DNA from: Bacillus sp. AFS073361 | GTDB taxonomy: Bacteria; Bacillota; Bacilli; Bacillales; Cytobacillaceae | NCBI RefSeq assembly: GCF_002567005.1 | Contig: NZ_NUZU01000038.1 | Coordinates: forward strand, 80,348 to 144,347 | Direction: 5' to 3' | DNA: 64,000 nt | Part shown: positions 20,706-31,648 of the stretch, one piece after another | How positions within the stretch are numbered: the first letter of the stretch is position 1 | Layout of the letters: every line of letters starts with the position of its first letter | Program-made: the position numbers and the translations under genes | Notes under the pieces: model-generated | Databases searched by the model: none | What the model was told of the DNA's origin: nothing | What the model saw: the letters and a program-made list of their open reading frames with translations, nothing else

Positions 20706-21063
20706 AGTGGAAAACCTCCTTATTTTTTCTTATGTAAGCAGATGGAATTATTACTATTTTCCTAAATAAAAACAAACAAAAAACTCCCATCCCTTGTATG
20801 AATACAAGGGACGAGAGTTTGATTAATCCCGCGGTGCCACCCTAGTTGAAGGCATGAACAACATGCACTTCCTCTTTAACAGTTAACGCCTGCTACGTTC
20901 TTCTCCTACTAGAGGGTACCCTTTTTCAGAGAGAAGCCTACGGAGTGTTCATTCATTAAGTTCCATGTAGAAATGCTTTCAGCCCAGGACATTTCCTCTC
21001 TATTCATGAGTTTGCTTAATTACTATGCTCCATCATTGGTATATCACAATATGTCATTTTATT
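20706..21063 (-). ncRNA. T-box riboswitch leader of hisS-aspS
   Basis: About 350 nt of leader. The T-box AGGGTGGCACCGCG is at 20830-20843, and the terminator stem at 20783-20819 (AAACTCTCGTCCCTTGT paired with its near-complement) is followed by a T run. A GAA-CAC at 20945-20950, about 115 nt from the predicted start, fits a specifier loop with the histidine codon CAC. The placement mirrors the alaS leader in this window. Uncharged tRNA-His is therefore the expected signal for both hisS and aspS. Confidence 0.93.
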
Positions 21064-21069
21064 TAATTA

Positions 21070-21098
21070 ATATTACGGAGCATCGCAGATATTGTCAA
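21070..21098 (-). promoter_or_regulatory. Sigma-A promoter of hisS-aspS
   Basis: On the minus strand TTGACA (21093-21098) and TAATAT (21070-21075) are separated by 17 nt; the -35 box starts 7 nt past the yrzK stop. Confidence 0.85.
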
Positions 21099-21105
21099 TA
21101 GCCAA

Positions 21106-21282
21106 TTATGATCTTTCTAAATGTTTTTTTAACTTTCTGACATCACCCATTGTTATTCCGAATTCTGATGCGAGTTCAAACGAGTTTGCATGCTGTTCCT
21201 TTTGAATAAAATCATGAAAATCAACACCGAAAAGCCGACCATCCATAGATTGGATGTTCATTCCTTTTTCACTTGCTCTCAC
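21106..21282 (-). CDS. yrzK: Small helix-turn-helix-like protein YrzK
   Basis: A 58-residue ORF starting at the GTG at 21280-21282, 7 nt after GAGGTG. The second half (NSFELASEFGITMGDVRKLK) has the spacing of a helix-turn-helix, and the C-terminus is basic (KLKKHLERS), so DNA binding is plausible. The first half includes SMDGRLFGVDFHDFI. A gene named yrzK sits at this spot between hisS and yrvJ in B. subtilis; function is unknown. A good RBS and conserved context support it as real despite its size. Confidence 0.75.
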   Translation of the reverse strand: MRASEKGMNIQSMDGRLFGVDFHDFIQKEQHANSFELASEFGITMGDVRKLKKHLERS

Positions 21283-21447
21283 TTCTAATCACCTCAGCCT
21301 TTTCATCATTACTCATATTATCTCCACCAATCGTGAAAAACTTGCATCCTGATAGGATTTTCTCACCAAATTGGTCAATATTAGCATTTTAGGCATGATT
21401 TTCAGCTTTTGATACGCTAAAATAATAGAATAGAAAAGGAGGGCTTT

Positions 21448-22959
21448 ATGGTCAAAAAAGGTAGTTTATGGGTATTATCTATTATTCTTATTTTTATAAC
21501 TTTTATGCCTCATGGTAAAAGTGTGGCAGCAACAGAGTCCATTACGATTTCCACCGATAATGTCAATCTTCGCGGCGGTCCAGGTCTAAGTTACCCACTA
21601 ATAAAAATTGTATATCGGGGCGAAAAGTATCCGATTGTGAAAGAACAAGGCGATTGGATCGAAATTGAACTTGCCAATGGCCAAACAGGCTGGCTCGTTA
21701 ATTGGCTCGTCACCAAAGAAACCAATTCGGCTATAAAAACTAATTACGGTATGGTGAATGCTGATACCTTAAATATGCGCCAGGAACCTTCCGCATTAAG
21801 CTCAGTTGTTGGGAAACTTACCTATGGGACAAGCGTCACCATATATTCGAAACAAGATAATTGGCTGGAGATTGGTTTTTCAAATGTAAGAGGCTGGGTT
21901 ATCTCTGATTTTATTGACGTCCAAGCAGCAGGTGACACATCTTCAGGTACGGCAAAAAGGAATGGCTTAATTGGAACAGTAACAGCCGACAGCCTTAGTG
22001 TCCGCTCAAGTGCCTCATTGAATTCCAACCTAATTGGAACTGTAACTATGGGGCAACGTTTTACGATCGTAGAAGAATTGAATAATTGGGCAAAGATAGA
22101 GTACCAGTCTGGTAGTTTCGGGTGGGTAGCTGGTTGGTTTCTCGAGAAAGAGACTTCCAAAACTCAAACTGGACAAACCGTGAAGGAAACTATTATTACG
22201 ATAATAAATAACGGGACAAATATCCGCAAAGGTCCAGATGTACAGTCAGATGTTATCGAACGGACCAATACAGGTGCAGCATATTCCGTAAAAAACATCA
22301 TCAATGATTGGTATGAAGTTAAGTTAGAAGACGGAAGAATTGGTTATATTGCCGGCTGGCTGGTTTCCATTAACGGGAACAACCCACAGATTAAAAAGCA
22401 AGGCGCTGAAGGCTATCTTAAAAATAAAACGATTGTCCTTGATCCAGGGCATGGCGGTACGGATAAAGGGGCAACGGGTGTCAGCGGAACATATGAAAAA
22501 GACCTTACACTTCGGACGGCACAACTTTTGTCAGATAAATTAATGGCAGCAGGGGCTAATGTTTACATAACGAGAATAAATGATTCTTACTTACAACTAG
22601 CCTCTCGTGTGAATATAGCAAGTTCCTACAATGCGGATGCCTTTATCAGTCTCCATTACGATAGCAATGTTGAGCCAAGTACCCGCGGTATGACTGGCTA
22701 TTATTATCACTCTTATCAACAAGCCCTTGCTGAATCCATTTTTGCATCAACCGTCGGTCAAACGAAAATGACTAGTCGGGGGGTCCGTTTTGGTGATTTC
22801 CATGTCATCCGTGAAAATAGTCAAAAAGCTGTTTTAATGGAACTAGGCTATTTAAGCAATCCAGCTGAAGAAATGGTCATAACATCTGCTGGATTCCAAG
22901 AAAATGCGGCAGCGGGGATGTTTGATGGACTGGCCCGCTACTTTAAAGAAAATGAATAA
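21448..22959 (+). CDS. yrvJ: N-acetylmuramoyl-L-alanine amidase with four SH3b domains (YrvJ-like)
   Basis: A 503-residue secreted cell-wall hydrolase. A signal peptide (about residues 1-29) precedes four bacterial SH3 domains at about 32-90, 97-152, 173-232 and 245-305, which bind peptidoglycan. The C-terminal Amidase_3 domain (about 325-503) has the zinc ligand in VLDPGHGGTDKGA, a second histidine in ISLHYDSN, and the catalytic Glu in AVLMELGYLSNP. It cuts the bond between muramic acid and L-Ala. The ATG follows AAAGGAGGG. It is divergent from the hisS region. Confidence 0.94.
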   Translation: MVKKGSLWVLSIILIFITFMPHGKSVAATESITISTDNVNLRGGPGLSYPLIKIVYRGEKYPIVKEQGDWIEIELANGQTGWLVNWLVTKETNSAIKTNYGMVNADTLNMRQEPSALSSVVGKLTYGTSVTIYSKQDNWLEIGFSNVRGWVISDFIDVQAAGDTSSGTAKRNGLIGTVTADSLSVRSSASLNSNLIGTVTMGQRFTIVEELNNWAKIEYQSGSFGWVAGWFLEKETSKTQTGQTVKETIITIINNGTNIRKGPDVQSDVIERTNTGAAYSVKNIINDWYEVKLEDGRIGYIAGWLVSINGNNPQIKKQGAEGYLKNKTIVLDPGHGGTDKGATGVSGTYEKDLTLRTAQLLSDKLMAAGANVYITRINDSYLQLASRVNIASSYNADAFISLHYDSNVEPSTRGMTGYYYHSYQQALAESIFASTVGQTKMTSRGVRFGDFHVIRENSQKAVLMELGYLSNPAEEMVITSAGFQENAAAGMFDGLARYFKENE

Positions 22960-22964
22960 AGTTC

Positions 22965-23006
22965 AAAAAAAAGGCTTAGCACTTGATTAAGTGCTAAGCC
23001 TTTTTT
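22965..23006. terminator. Bidirectional terminator between yrvJ and dtd
   Basis: GGCTTAGCACT (22973-22983) and AGTGCTAAGCC (22990-23000) form a perfect 11-bp stem with a 6-nt loop, an A run before and a T run after. It serves both converging genes and overlaps the last bases of dtd. Confidence 0.95.
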
Positions 23007-23448
23007 ATGCTTTACTATCAATAATCAACGTTACGGGACCGTCATTGATTAGTTCAACATCCATCATCGCACCGAAAATACCGGTTTCCACACGGATGCC
23101 TTTTTCACGAAGCAAGCTATTAAAAACCTCATAAAGTTCAACCGCCTGTTCTGGACGTGCCGCACCCATGAAATTAGGCCTTCTTCCCTTTCGACAATCC
23201 CCGTAAAGGGTAAATTGCGAAACGGAAAGAATTTCACCACCGACATCCATTAAAGAAAAATTCATTTTTCCGTCTTCATCTTCAAAAATACGGAGATTAG
23301 CAATTTTATCAGCAAGATAGGCAGCGTCTTCTTGTTTGTCTTCATGGGTTACACCGACAAGCAGGACTAGCCCTTTGGTTATTTGCCCCGTTACCTCCCC
23401 AGCAACGGTTACGCTGGCATTTTTACTTCTTTGCACAACAACACGCAT
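23005..23448 (-). CDS. dtd: D-aminoacyl-tRNA deacylase
   Basis: A 147-residue DTD enzyme that removes D-amino acids (and glycine) from mischarged tRNA. It has the family motifs [17 protein letters not shown] near residue 77 and DGPVTLIID near the C-terminus, the cross-subunit Gly-Pro motif. It starts 11 nt after the relA stop, the usual relA-dtd pair in Firmicutes. Confidence 0.96.
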   Translation of the reverse strand: MRVVVQRSKNASVTVAGEVTGQITKGLVLLVGVTHEDKQEDAAYLADKIANLRIFEDEDGKMNFSLMDVGGEILSVSQFTLYGDCRKGRRPNFMGAARPEQAVELYEVFNSLLREKGIRVETGIFGAMMDVELINDGPVTLIIDSKA

Positions 23449-23459
23449 TCTGAAACTCC

Positions 23460-25658
23460 TTAATTCATCATTCGACGTACTGAATAGATATCTGGGATCT
23501 GTTTAATGCGTTCGACCACCTTTTGCAAGTGGGCCACATTATGGATGGCAATCGACATGTTTATCGTAGCCATTTTATTCCGATCTGTTTTACCAGAAAC
23601 CGCAGAAATATTCGTTTTTGTTTCATTTACCGCTTGAAGCACCTCATTCAGAAGCCCTCTGCGGTCATAGCCGCTAATTTCAATGTCAACATTATATTCT
23701 TTCCGGTCATTTAAAGATGATTCCCATTCAACCGGAATTAACCTTGACTGTGCATCATTCGAATCAATATTCGTACAGTCCGAGCGATGAACAGATACCC
23801 CGCGGCCTTTAGTAATAAAACCTACAATTTCATCTCCAGGTACAGGGTTACAGCATCTTGATAAGCGAATCAATAAATTATCGATGCCTGATACTCGGAC
23901 ACCGGATTCCCGCTTTTTCGTTGCTGGGAAAGTCTTTAAATCCGTTATGGCATTCGTAATATTCGAACTTTGTTCCTGATCTCTCTTTTTACGCCATTTC
24001 TCAGTTAAACGGTTTGCCACCTGTAAGGCCGTTACTCCATTATAGCCCACCGCTGCATACATATCTTCTTCATTGGAAAAATTAAACTTTTCAGCAACTT
24101 TTTTCAGATTGTCTGTAGTTAATATTTCTTTAATATCAAATTCCATATTACGAATTTCTTTTTCTACTAACTCTTTACCTTTATCCACATTTTCATCACG
24201 GCGCTGTTTCTTAAAGAAGGCCCGGATCTTGTTTTTAGCTTGTGATGTTTGCGCAAGCTTCAACCAATCCTGACTTGGACCGTATGAATGTTTCGAAGTA
24301 AGGATTTCAATAATATCGCCAGTCTTGAGTCGATAGTCAAGGGTAACCATTTTGCCATTCACTTTTGCACCTATCGTCTTATTGCCAATTTCAGAGTGAA
24401 TTCGATAAGCAAAATCAATAGGAACAGAACCAGATGGCAACTCAATTACATCACCTTTTGGCGTAAATATAAACACCATATCGGAAAATAAGTCGATTTT
24501 CAATGACTCCATAAACTCTTCCGCATTAGCGGTATCATTTTGAAATTCAAGGATCTCTCTAAACCAGGTCAGTTTTTGTTCAAACGTGGTGGTATCATTC
24601 ATTGCTTCTTTGCCCTCTTTATACGCCCAGTGAGCAGCAACCCCGAATTCGGCTATCCGATGCATTTCCTTCGTCCTAATCTGAACTTCAAGCGGATCTC
24701 CCTTTGGGCCAATTACAGTGGTGTGCAACGATTGATACATATTCGGTTTAGGCATCGCAATATAATCCTTAAACCGGCCAGGCATCGGTTTCCAGCAGGT
24801 GTGAATGATTCCTAGGACAGCATAGCAATCTTTAATACTGTTCACGACAATGCGGACAGCTAGTAAATCATAAATTTCACTGAATTGCTTATTTTGCAAA
24901 GCCATTTTTCGGTAAATACTATAAATATGCTTTGGGCGGCCAGAAAGTTCTGCTTTAATAGCCACTTCTCCCATTCGGCTTTTTACTTCGTCAATAACAT
25001 CCTCTAAATATTGCTCGCGTTCAGCACGCTTCTTTTTCATTAGGTTAACAATTCGATAGTATTGCTGCGGATTTAAATACCTTAATGCTGTATCTTCGAG
25101 CTCCCATTTAATCTTAGAGATCCCAAGACGATGTGCCAAAGGTGCAAAAATTTCAAGTGTTTCATTTGAAATCCGACGCTGCTTTTCTACAGGAAGATGT
25201 TTAAGTGTCCGCATATTATGCAAACGGTCGGCAAGCTTAATCAGAATAACCCGGATATCCTGAGCCATGGCCACAAACATTTTTCTGTGATTTTCTGCTT
25301 GCTGTTCCTCGTGAGATTTATATTTAATTTTCCCTAATTTTGTTACACCGTCGACAAGCATCGCCACTTCGTCATTAAAAGCTGTTTCGATATCTTTTAA
25401 GGATACACTCGTATCTTCTACGACGTCGTGAAGAAAACCAGCAGCAACCGTAGCAGGATCCATCTCCAAGTCAGCTAAAATGCCCGCAACCTGGATGGGG
25501 TGGATAATGTAGGGTTCTCCCGATTTTCGATATTGTTCACGATGAGCATGTTTTGCGAATTCGTATGCATTTTTTACTAATTCAACATGTTCCTCATTTA
25601 AGTAGTTCCGAGTCTTGTCGATGACTTGGTCGGCTGTCAACACTAAATCATTCGCCAT
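23460..25658 (-). CDS. relA: Bifunctional (p)ppGpp synthetase/hydrolase Rel
   Basis: A 732-residue Rel enzyme. The HD hydrolase domain (about 45-200, with [10 protein letters not shown] and the ED pair intact) is followed by the synthetase domain (about 235-350, with [19 protein letters not shown]), a TGS domain (about 395-455), a zinc-finger region with [10 protein letters not shown], and a C-terminal ACT domain (about 660-732). Intact HD residues indicate a bifunctional stringent-response enzyme. It is followed by dtd and preceded by apt. Confidence 0.96.
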   Translation of the reverse strand: MANDLVLTADQVIDKTRNYLNEEHVELVKNAYEFAKHAHREQYRKSGEPYIIHPIQVAGILADLEMDPATVAAGFLHDVVEDTSVSLKDIETAFNDEVAMLVDGVTKLGKIKYKSHEEQQAENHRKMFVAMAQDIRVILIKLADRLHNMRTLKHLPVEKQRRISNETLEIFAPLAHRLGISKIKWELEDTALRYLNPQQYYRIVNLMKKKRAEREQYLEDVIDEVKSRMGEVAIKAELSGRPKHIYSIYRKMALQNKQFSEIYDLLAVRIVVNSIKDCYAVLGIIHTCWKPMPGRFKDYIAMPKPNMYQSLHTTVIGPKGDPLEVQIRTKEMHRIAEFGVAAHWAYKEGKEAMNDTTTFEQKLTWFREILEFQNDTANAEEFMESLKIDLFSDMVFIFTPKGDVIELPSGSVPIDFAYRIHSEIGNKTIGAKVNGKMVTLDYRLKTGDIIEILTSKHSYGPSQDWLKLAQTSQAKNKIRAFFKKQRRDENVDKGKELVEKEIRNMEFDIKEILTTDNLKKVAEKFNFSNEEDMYAAVGYNGVTALQVANRLTEKWRKKRDQEQSSNITNAITDLKTFPATKKRESGVRVSGIDNLLIRLSRCCNPVPGDEIVGFITKGRGVSVHRSDCTNIDSNDAQSRLIPVEWESSLNDRKEYNVDIEISGYDRRGLLNEVLQAVNETKTNISAVSGKTDRNKMATINMSIAIHNVAHLQKVVERIKQIPDIYSVRRMMN

Positions 25659-25803
25659 GAAATCACCTTTATTTTCGTCTCATTTTATTTATATAAATGT
25701 CATTCGCTAAAAATTAGTACCTTGAATATGAACGATTGTTACTATTATCGAAAAAAATAGCCAAGATGTAAAGGGATTGAGAAGTTTTTTTATTACATAA
25801 AGA

Positions 25804-25827
25804 GAGCACTCGCGCTTCGAGTGCCCT
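25804..25827 (-). terminator. Terminator after apt
   Basis: On the minus strand GGGCACTCG and CGAGTGCTC form a 9-bp stem with a 5-nt loop just past the apt stop, followed by a TCTTTAT tract. Confidence 0.75.
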
Positions 25828-25837
25828 CACTAATGGT

Positions 25838-26350
25838 TTAATAATGCATTAATGTTAAAACATCATAACCATCAAGTTTTTGTCTGCCTTCTAAATAGCT
25901 TAATTCAACTAGGAAAGCGATACCGGCAACAACACCGCCAAGTTGCTCCACTAATTGAATCGTAGCATCAATTGTTCCACCAGTAGCTAATAAATCATCC
26001 GTGATAAGGACGCGTTGCCCTGGCTTAATAGCATCTTTATGGATGGTTAGAATATCCTTTCCATATTCAAGACCATATCCTACCTTAATGGTTTCTCTAG
26101 GAAGCTTTCCTTCTTTACGAACAGGGGCAAAACCAATACCTAAGGCATAAGCCACAGGACAACCAATAATGAAACCACGGGCTTCAGGTCCAACGATAAT
26201 ATCAATCTTACGTTCTTTGGCGTATGCAACGATTTGGTCTGTTGCATATTTATATGCTTCACCATTATTCATTAACGGTGTAATATCTTTAAATTTAATA
26301 CCCTCTTTTGGCCAGTCAGGCACAATTGTAATAAATTCTTTTAAGTCCAT
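25838..26350 (-). CDS. apt: Adenine phosphoribosyltransferase
   Basis: A 170-residue purine salvage enzyme converting adenine and PRPP to AMP. It shows [19 protein letters not shown], the flexible RKEGKLP loop and the PRPP-binding [13 protein letters not shown] near residue 121. It overlaps the 3' end of recJ by 10 nt, which implies translational coupling, as in other Bacillaceae. Confidence 0.96.
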   Translation of the reverse strand: MDLKEFITIVPDWPKEGIKFKDITPLMNNGEAYKYATDQIVAYAKERKIDIIVGPEARGFIIGCPVAYALGIGFAPVRKEGKLPRETIKVGYGLEYGKDILTIHKDAIKPGQRVLITDDLLATGGTIDATIQLVEQLGGVVAGIAFLVELSYLEGRQKLDGYDVLTLMHY

Positions 26351-28704
26351 TCTGTAATTGCCTCCTCAAATTCAACCGACTCTTGAATTACTTGATCGAA
26401 CCAGCCTTTTAATTCCTGAAAGGACGAAAATAATAACTCTCTTTCCAGTTCATATTGTGCTTGTTTTAACTGATAGGTTCGAGAGTCAGTTAGGTCACGC
26501 TTTTGCGCTCCAGTTTTTAAAGTAATAAATCCATTGTTTATTGTAACAAAATCCAGGTCAGAAAACACCTTTGACATAAAGTTAATGGTTTCCTGCGACC
26601 AACCGCGGTGTTTAGCAAGTTCATCAGCATTACGTTTAAGATCAATCGGTCCTTTCTTTAAGAGAAAAGCATAAAACCATTTAAAATGGTCACGGGTCGG
26701 AACCGTACTAAAGAAATCACTCGATTCTTTATAAAAATAAGCATAAATCCTCGCAGGTTGTTTCCCTTTAAATAAAACCTTGAGAATCTCTTTCGAGGAT
26801 GGAAAATCAACCAGAACAATGTTCGCTTTTTTCCCATCGAAAGCTTTTGCTGCTTCTATATCCTGAATTAGAATGGTCTCGGGCATCAAATTAGGGTTTA
26901 TTTTTTCAAGGTGCTCTTCATTAAAAATAATAAATTTCCGATTTTCTGCTGGGACTGTATTTGAAAGACTGTTGATTCGCTTTTGTCCTCGATAATCAAA
27001 TAATTGCCATGACTCAACTGCGATATCATGGATAAAAATTTGTGGTTTACGTATATTGTTCCATTCGTTGACAGATAATTCTCCAATTAACGAAATTTTT
27101 GATGCAGGTGAGATATGGTCCACCAGGTGGCCCAGTCCAAAACCGACGCCATCCAGATTTGCATCCTTCTCTTTTACAAGGAGCTTTAAATGGTTTTGCT
27201 CACTGCCGATTTTTCTCATACTTGTGATATCCACATTATTTATTAAAACTTTTGGCTTAGGATTGTCCATACCAAAAGGAGCTAAAAGACTCATCTCATC
27301 TAAAGAAGATAAATTTACATGTTCCAGCTGGACTTCCTCATCAAGATAGGTGACCGGAATAAAATCTTCATCCGTAAGCTGCTCCTCTGCCAGTGAATTC
27401 AATCGTGTGCGGAGTCCAGCAACATCTTCTAGTTTTAAGGTCATTCCTGCTGCCATTGGATGTCCGCCAAAGTGAGGAAGTATGTCACGGCAGGTTGATA
27501 AATTCTTAAAGAGATCAAAACAAGCAATACTACGGGCAGAACCCTTAGCTACCCCTTTTTCTGGATCAAAATTCAAAATAATTACCGGACGGTAATACTT
27601 TTCAACCAGACGGGAGGCAACAATTCCTATAACACCAGCATTCCAGCCTTCCTTACCGATGACAAGAACCTTATTGGTATCAATTGGGAAGTGTGTTTCA
27701 ACCTCTTCCATTGCCTCAGTCGTAATTGCATTAACAATAGACTGTCTTGACTTATTAAGGTCATCCATTTCCGCTGCCAAGGTCTCTGCCTCAATCGGGT
27801 CATCTGTTAAGATAAGCTGGACGGCAAGGTCAGCATCTTCTAAGCGGCCCACGGCGTTAATCCTTGGTGCGAGTGTAAAACCAATCGTTTCTTCATTTAT
27901 TGACAGTGGATCAACCCCTGCCAGTTTTAATATGGCTTTCAAGCCAATATTTTTGGTTGTTTTTAACTTTTCAAGTCCTTTTTTAGCAATCAGTCGATTC
28001 TCATCTTTTAGAGAGACTAAATCAGCAATTGTCCCAATTACAGCAATCTCCAATAAATGCTCTGGTACTTTTCCGTAGAGGGCATGGGCTAATTTAAAGG
28101 CAACACCTACTCCAGCCAACTCTCGAAACGGATAGGTACTATCTGGGAGCTTTGGATGAATAATTGCAAGTGCCGTTGGTAATACCGGACCTGGCTCATG
28201 GTGATCAGTAATAATTAGATCTAATCCAAGCTCTTCGGCAACGGCTGCCTCATGTACAGCAGATATTCCAGTATCCACAGTAATAATTAACTTTATTCCA
28301 TTTTCCGCTGCATGCCGGAATGCAGTCTCATTCGGACCGTATCCTTCAGTGAAGCGGTTAGGGATATAAAATTGAACATTGGCTCCAAGATCTCGAAGTG
28401 TAATCATTAATACGGATGTACTGCTTACTCCATCTGCATCATAATCACCAAAAATAAGAATCGGCTCTTGCTGTTCAATGGCTTGACGAATTCTATTTAC
28501 AGCTATATCCATTCCTTTTAGAAGAAAAGGATCGTGAAACTCTTCCTTTCCAAATAAAAAATACCGTGCTGATTCAACGGTATCAAAGCCACGGTTAACA
28601 AGCAGTGAAGCGACAAGAGGCGTAATTTTCAATTCAGTTTCAAGCTTTTTTATTAGTTGCTCATCGGATTTCCGAACAATCCATCTAGTTTTCGAACTTA
28701 ACAT
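26341..28704 (-). CDS. recJ: Single-strand-specific exonuclease RecJ
   Basis: A 787-residue DHH-family nuclease that degrades single-stranded DNA 5'-to-3' in recombination and repair. The DHH domain has [16 protein letters not shown] near residue 82 and TDHHEPG near 155; the DHHA1 domain has [12 protein letters not shown] near 395; an OB fold and the long C-terminal Bacillus-type extension follow. The ATG at 28702-28704 is spaced from GAGGGG; an in-frame GTG four codons upstream abuts that site. Confidence 0.95.
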   Translation of the reverse strand: MLSSKTRWIVRKSDEQLIKKLETELKITPLVASLLVNRGFDTVESARYFLFGKEEFHDPFLLKGMDIAVNRIRQAIEQQEPILIFGDYDADGVSSTSVLMITLRDLGANVQFYIPNRFTEGYGPNETAFRHAAENGIKLIITVDTGISAVHEAAVAEELGLDLIITDHHEPGPVLPTALAIIHPKLPDSTYPFRELAGVGVAFKLAHALYGKVPEHLLEIAVIGTIADLVSLKDENRLIAKKGLEKLKTTKNIGLKAILKLAGVDPLSINEETIGFTLAPRINAVGRLEDADLAVQLILTDDPIEAETLAAEMDDLNKSRQSIVNAITTEAMEEVETHFPIDTNKVLVIGKEGWNAGVIGIVASRLVEKYYRPVIILNFDPEKGVAKGSARSIACFDLFKNLSTCRDILPHFGGHPMAAGMTLKLEDVAGLRTRLNSLAEEQLTDEDFIPVTYLDEEVQLEHVNLSSLDEMSLLAPFGMDNPKPKVLINNVDITSMRKIGSEQNHLKLLVKEKDANLDGVGFGLGHLVDHISPASKISLIGELSVNEWNNIRKPQIFIHDIAVESWQLFDYRGQKRINSLSNTVPAENRKFIIFNEEHLEKINPNLMPETILIQDIEAAKAFDGKKANIVLVDFPSSKEILKVLFKGKQPARIYAYFYKESSDFFSTVPTRDHFKWFYAFLLKKGPIDLKRNADELAKHRGWSQETINFMSKVFSDLDFVTINNGFITLKTGAQKRDLTDSRTYQLKQAQYELERELLFSSFQELKGWFDQVIQESVEFEEAITEWT

Positions 28705-28764
28705 GTGTATGTTCACCCCTCAGACTTTCTCATTATACAGGAGTACAGGACAGGATTCAATGAA

Positions 28765-28792
28765 AAGAAAAAACCGCAGTGGATCTGCGGTT
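28765..28792 (-). terminator. Terminator after secDF
   Basis: On the minus strand AACCGCAG and CTGCGGTT form an 8-bp stem with a 5-nt loop, followed by TTTTTTCTTTTC. Confidence 0.88.
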
Positions 28793-28804
28793 TGTTTCGA
28801 AAAC

Positions 28805-31069
28805 TTACACTTGTGGTTGATCAGAGTATTTTCTTTTTTCTTTTACCGTTTTAATAACGCCTTTCTTCTTCAATTCTTTACATTTCATAACATACCATAA
28901 AGAACCTGCGACAAAGACGGAAGAATAAACACCGATTACCAATCCTACAAATAATGCGATGGAGAAATTGAGAATTGATGGACTTCCAAAAATCATTAAG
29001 CACAATACAGTAATTAGGACGGTTAAAACAGTGTTAAATGACCGGGTTAATGTTTGACGAATACTTACATTGACCACATCAGCAATATCTTGAACAGTTT
29101 TGAGTCGTTTTTTCTTTTGCATATTCTCACGAATTCTATCAAAAGTAACAATCGTATCATGATTGGAGTAACCAATAATCGTTAAAACGGCTGCAATAAA
29201 GGTTAAATCTACTTCTAGTCTTGTGATACTGAAAATGGCAATCATGAAAAAGGCATCATGAAGGATGGCAGCAACCGCTGCGATTGCCATATATGCTTCA
29301 AATCGGATCGATACATAAAGAATGATACCGATTGATGCTAACAAGACGGCAATAAAGGCATTCTTCGCCAGTTCTTTACCAACAGTTGGAGAAACTGTGC
29401 TGACATTCGGCTCAAAGCCAAATTGCTCTTTAAAATCTGCTTTTAACGTAGAAATTTCATCTTTAGAAAGGACTCCAATCATTCGGACTGCCCCAATTTG
29501 CTTTTTATCACCCGAAATAACGATATCGTCTGGATCTAAATGATGCTTCGTAAATGCAGCTTCCACCTGTTCAGTTGTTAAAGGTGTTTTCGATTGAACT
29601 TCTACCCGTGTTCCACTTGAAAAATCAATCCCTAAATTCATACGGAAAATAGCGATCGCGATAATCCCAGCGACAATGAGAACTCCCGAAAGGATAAATA
29701 CTTTATTTCTAAGTTTTACAAAATCAATTTTATCAAAACGAGTAGGTAGATCAACTGTATCTACATTATCGTTAATAGATTTAATTTGGGACTTGCGTAC
29801 AGCAAACCAACCTGGTTTGTTATTTAAGAAACCACTGTGAACCCATAGCCCGAGCAATAACCTCGCACCATAAACATTTGTAAGAAAGCTCATAAGGACA
29901 CTCACGATTAACATGGTCGCAAAGCCTTTTACCGAACTTGTCCCGTAAAAGAATAACACACCTGCTGTTAAGATTGTCGTTAAGTTTGCATCAAGAATAG
30001 CGGTAAATGCATGCTTCTCACCAGCCTGGAATGCTGATTTAATGCTTCTGCCAACCTTTAATTCTTCTCTAATCCGTTCATACGTAATAATATTGGCATC
30101 AACGGCCATACCAATCCCGAGGATAATCGCGGCAATTCCCGGTAAAGTCAGAACCCCATTCATCCAATCGAAAATTAATAGAACTAGATAAGTAAAAATA
30201 GTTAGTGTAACGGTAGCAATAAGGCCTGGAAAACGATAATAGAAAATCATAAACAGATAGATAATAATGACACCGATAATTCCTGCGAAAATCGTATCAT
30301 GTAATGCTTGTTCACCAAACTTCGCTCCAACAGAGGTGGAATAAACCTCATCAAGTTTAACAGGTAACGAACCCGCATTTAAAAGTGATGACAAAGTTTG
30401 AGCTTCTTTAGATGTGAAACTACCAACAATTGAAACTGTATTTTGATTAAAGATTTGATTTACAGTTGGTGCTGATAAATACTTAGGATTTGCCTTTGTT
30501 ACCTCTTTTTTGAAGGAATCTTTTCCTTCTTCAAAATCAAGCCAAATAACAAGAACATTATTAGGTGCCATATTCTTTATTTGTTCAGTTACCTTGCGGA
30601 ACTTATCGGCACTCTTTAATGTCAGGGAAACGCTTGGTGCTCCATTTTCATCAAATGTTTGCTTGGCACCGCCTTGTTTTAAGTCGGAACCATCCATCAT
30701 CAATTTATCATTGGCATCCCTGAAGGTAAGATTTGCTTGTGTAGATAAGATTTCGCGAGCTTTATTCTGATCTGTGACACCAGCAAGCTGCACACGAACG
30801 CGATTCTTTCCTTCAATCTGGATACTCGGCTCACTGACACCAAGGACATTAATACGCTTATCAAGTGCCTCAGCGGTACTAGCCATTACATTTTTGTCAA
30901 TTTTTTGTCCTTTTTTTGCTTCCTTCACATCGTACAGAACTTCAAAGCCACCTTGAAGATCCAGTCCAAGTTTCATATTGTTTAGGATGTTCTTTGTTGT
31001 TGCTCCCATTGTGCTTCCGATAATTAGGACCACAAGAAAGAAAGCAACAATTCTACTGCGCTTTACCAT
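28805..31069 (-). CDS. secDF: Protein translocase fusion protein SecDF
   Basis: A 754-residue fused SecD-SecF subunit of the Sec translocon accessory complex, which uses proton flow to help pull proteins across the membrane. The SecD half has the first helix at about 7-27, the periplasmic P1 head (about 35-235, starting LGLDLQGGFEVLYDV) and five helices with AIILGIGMAVDANIITYERI. The SecF half starts near residue 450 with NLGIDFSSGTRVEV and has six helices with IGYSNHDTIVTFDRIRE. The fusion is typical of Bacillus. RBS AAGGAGG is present. Confidence 0.96.
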   Translation of the reverse strand: MVKRSRIVAFFLVVLIIGSTMGATTKNILNNMKLGLDLQGGFEVLYDVKEAKKGQKIDKNVMASTAEALDKRINVLGVSEPSIQIEGKNRVRVQLAGVTDQNKAREILSTQANLTFRDANDKLMMDGSDLKQGGAKQTFDENGAPSVSLTLKSADKFRKVTEQIKNMAPNNVLVIWLDFEEGKDSFKKEVTKANPKYLSAPTVNQIFNQNTVSIVGSFTSKEAQTLSSLLNAGSLPVKLDEVYSTSVGAKFGEQALHDTIFAGIIGVIIIYLFMIFYYRFPGLIATVTLTIFTYLVLLIFDWMNGVLTLPGIAAIILGIGMAVDANIITYERIREELKVGRSIKSAFQAGEKHAFTAILDANLTTILTAGVLFFYGTSSVKGFATMLIVSVLMSFLTNVYGARLLLGLWVHSGFLNNKPGWFAVRKSQIKSINDNVDTVDLPTRFDKIDFVKLRNKVFILSGVLIVAGIIAIAIFRMNLGIDFSSGTRVEVQSKTPLTTEQVEAAFTKHHLDPDDIVISGDKKQIGAVRMIGVLSKDEISTLKADFKEQFGFEPNVSTVSPTVGKELAKNAFIAVLLASIGIILYVSIRFEAYMAIAAVAAILHDAFFMIAIFSITRLEVDLTFIAAVLTIIGYSNHDTIVTFDRIRENMQKKKRLKTVQDIADVVNVSIRQTLTRSFNTVLTVLITVLCLMIFGSPSILNFSIALFVGLVIGVYSSVFVAGSLWYVMKCKELKKKGVIKTVKEKRKYSDQPQV

Positions 31070-31213
31070 TATGTATTGTTCCTCCTTAATGCATGTGCAT
31101 CGGCACTGTTCCGTCTAATCCTTATATGAAAATAAGAAAAAAGTCACTTCCTTCATTATGAAAGAATATGGATTGGCTGTCAATTTACAATAATATGAAG
31201 GTCTATCTTATTG

Positions 31214-31510
31214 TTATTTTAAAAGTTCCTTCAATTCATCTTCATCATCCATGGAGAAGTCGGAAGCTTTATATGCCTCTATCGTCGCAAAATTGAGATA
31301 ATCACTTGCTTTAACAGACAGAATTTCTTGGATCATTTCGTACAGTTTCATTTCTTTCTTGATTTTTTTCCACTTTTTCTTAATTAAAAAAACCCAAAAT
31401 TCCTCCTCTGTTACCGAATCAAGCCCTAGCAACTGAAACTCTATAAGTTTACTCGCTACGGCTGGCTGGACTTGGGAGCGAAAATATTCGAATCTGTGAC
31501 TTTCATCCAT
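31214..31510 (-). CDS. comN: ComN/YrzD post-transcriptional regulator family protein
   Basis: A 98-residue cytoplasmic protein resembling B. subtilis ComN (YrzD), which regulates comE operon mRNA and is recruited to division sites and poles. The start ATG (MDESHRFEYFRSQVQPAV) is at 31508-31510 after AAGGAGG; the frame is open 20 codons further up with no comparable site. It has a basic central helix (KKKWKKIKKEM) that could bind RNA and an acidic C-terminus. It sits between secDF and the divergent spoVB as in B. subtilis. Confidence 0.85.
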   Translation of the reverse strand: MDESHRFEYFRSQVQPAVASKLIEFQLLGLDSVTEEEFWVFLIKKKWKKIKKEMKLYEMIQEILSVKASDYLNFATIEAYKASDFSMDDEDELKELLK

Positions 31511-31648
31511 TACGACTGCCTCCTTGGAAAATCTCCCCATTAATTGAACCTTGCCAAAAAGCTGATACAACTTGTCATGCTTTGTCCACCCTTACGCATA
31601 TAGTTAATTGTATATGAATTCTTCTTATTTGAGAAGGTGGGAATCAGC

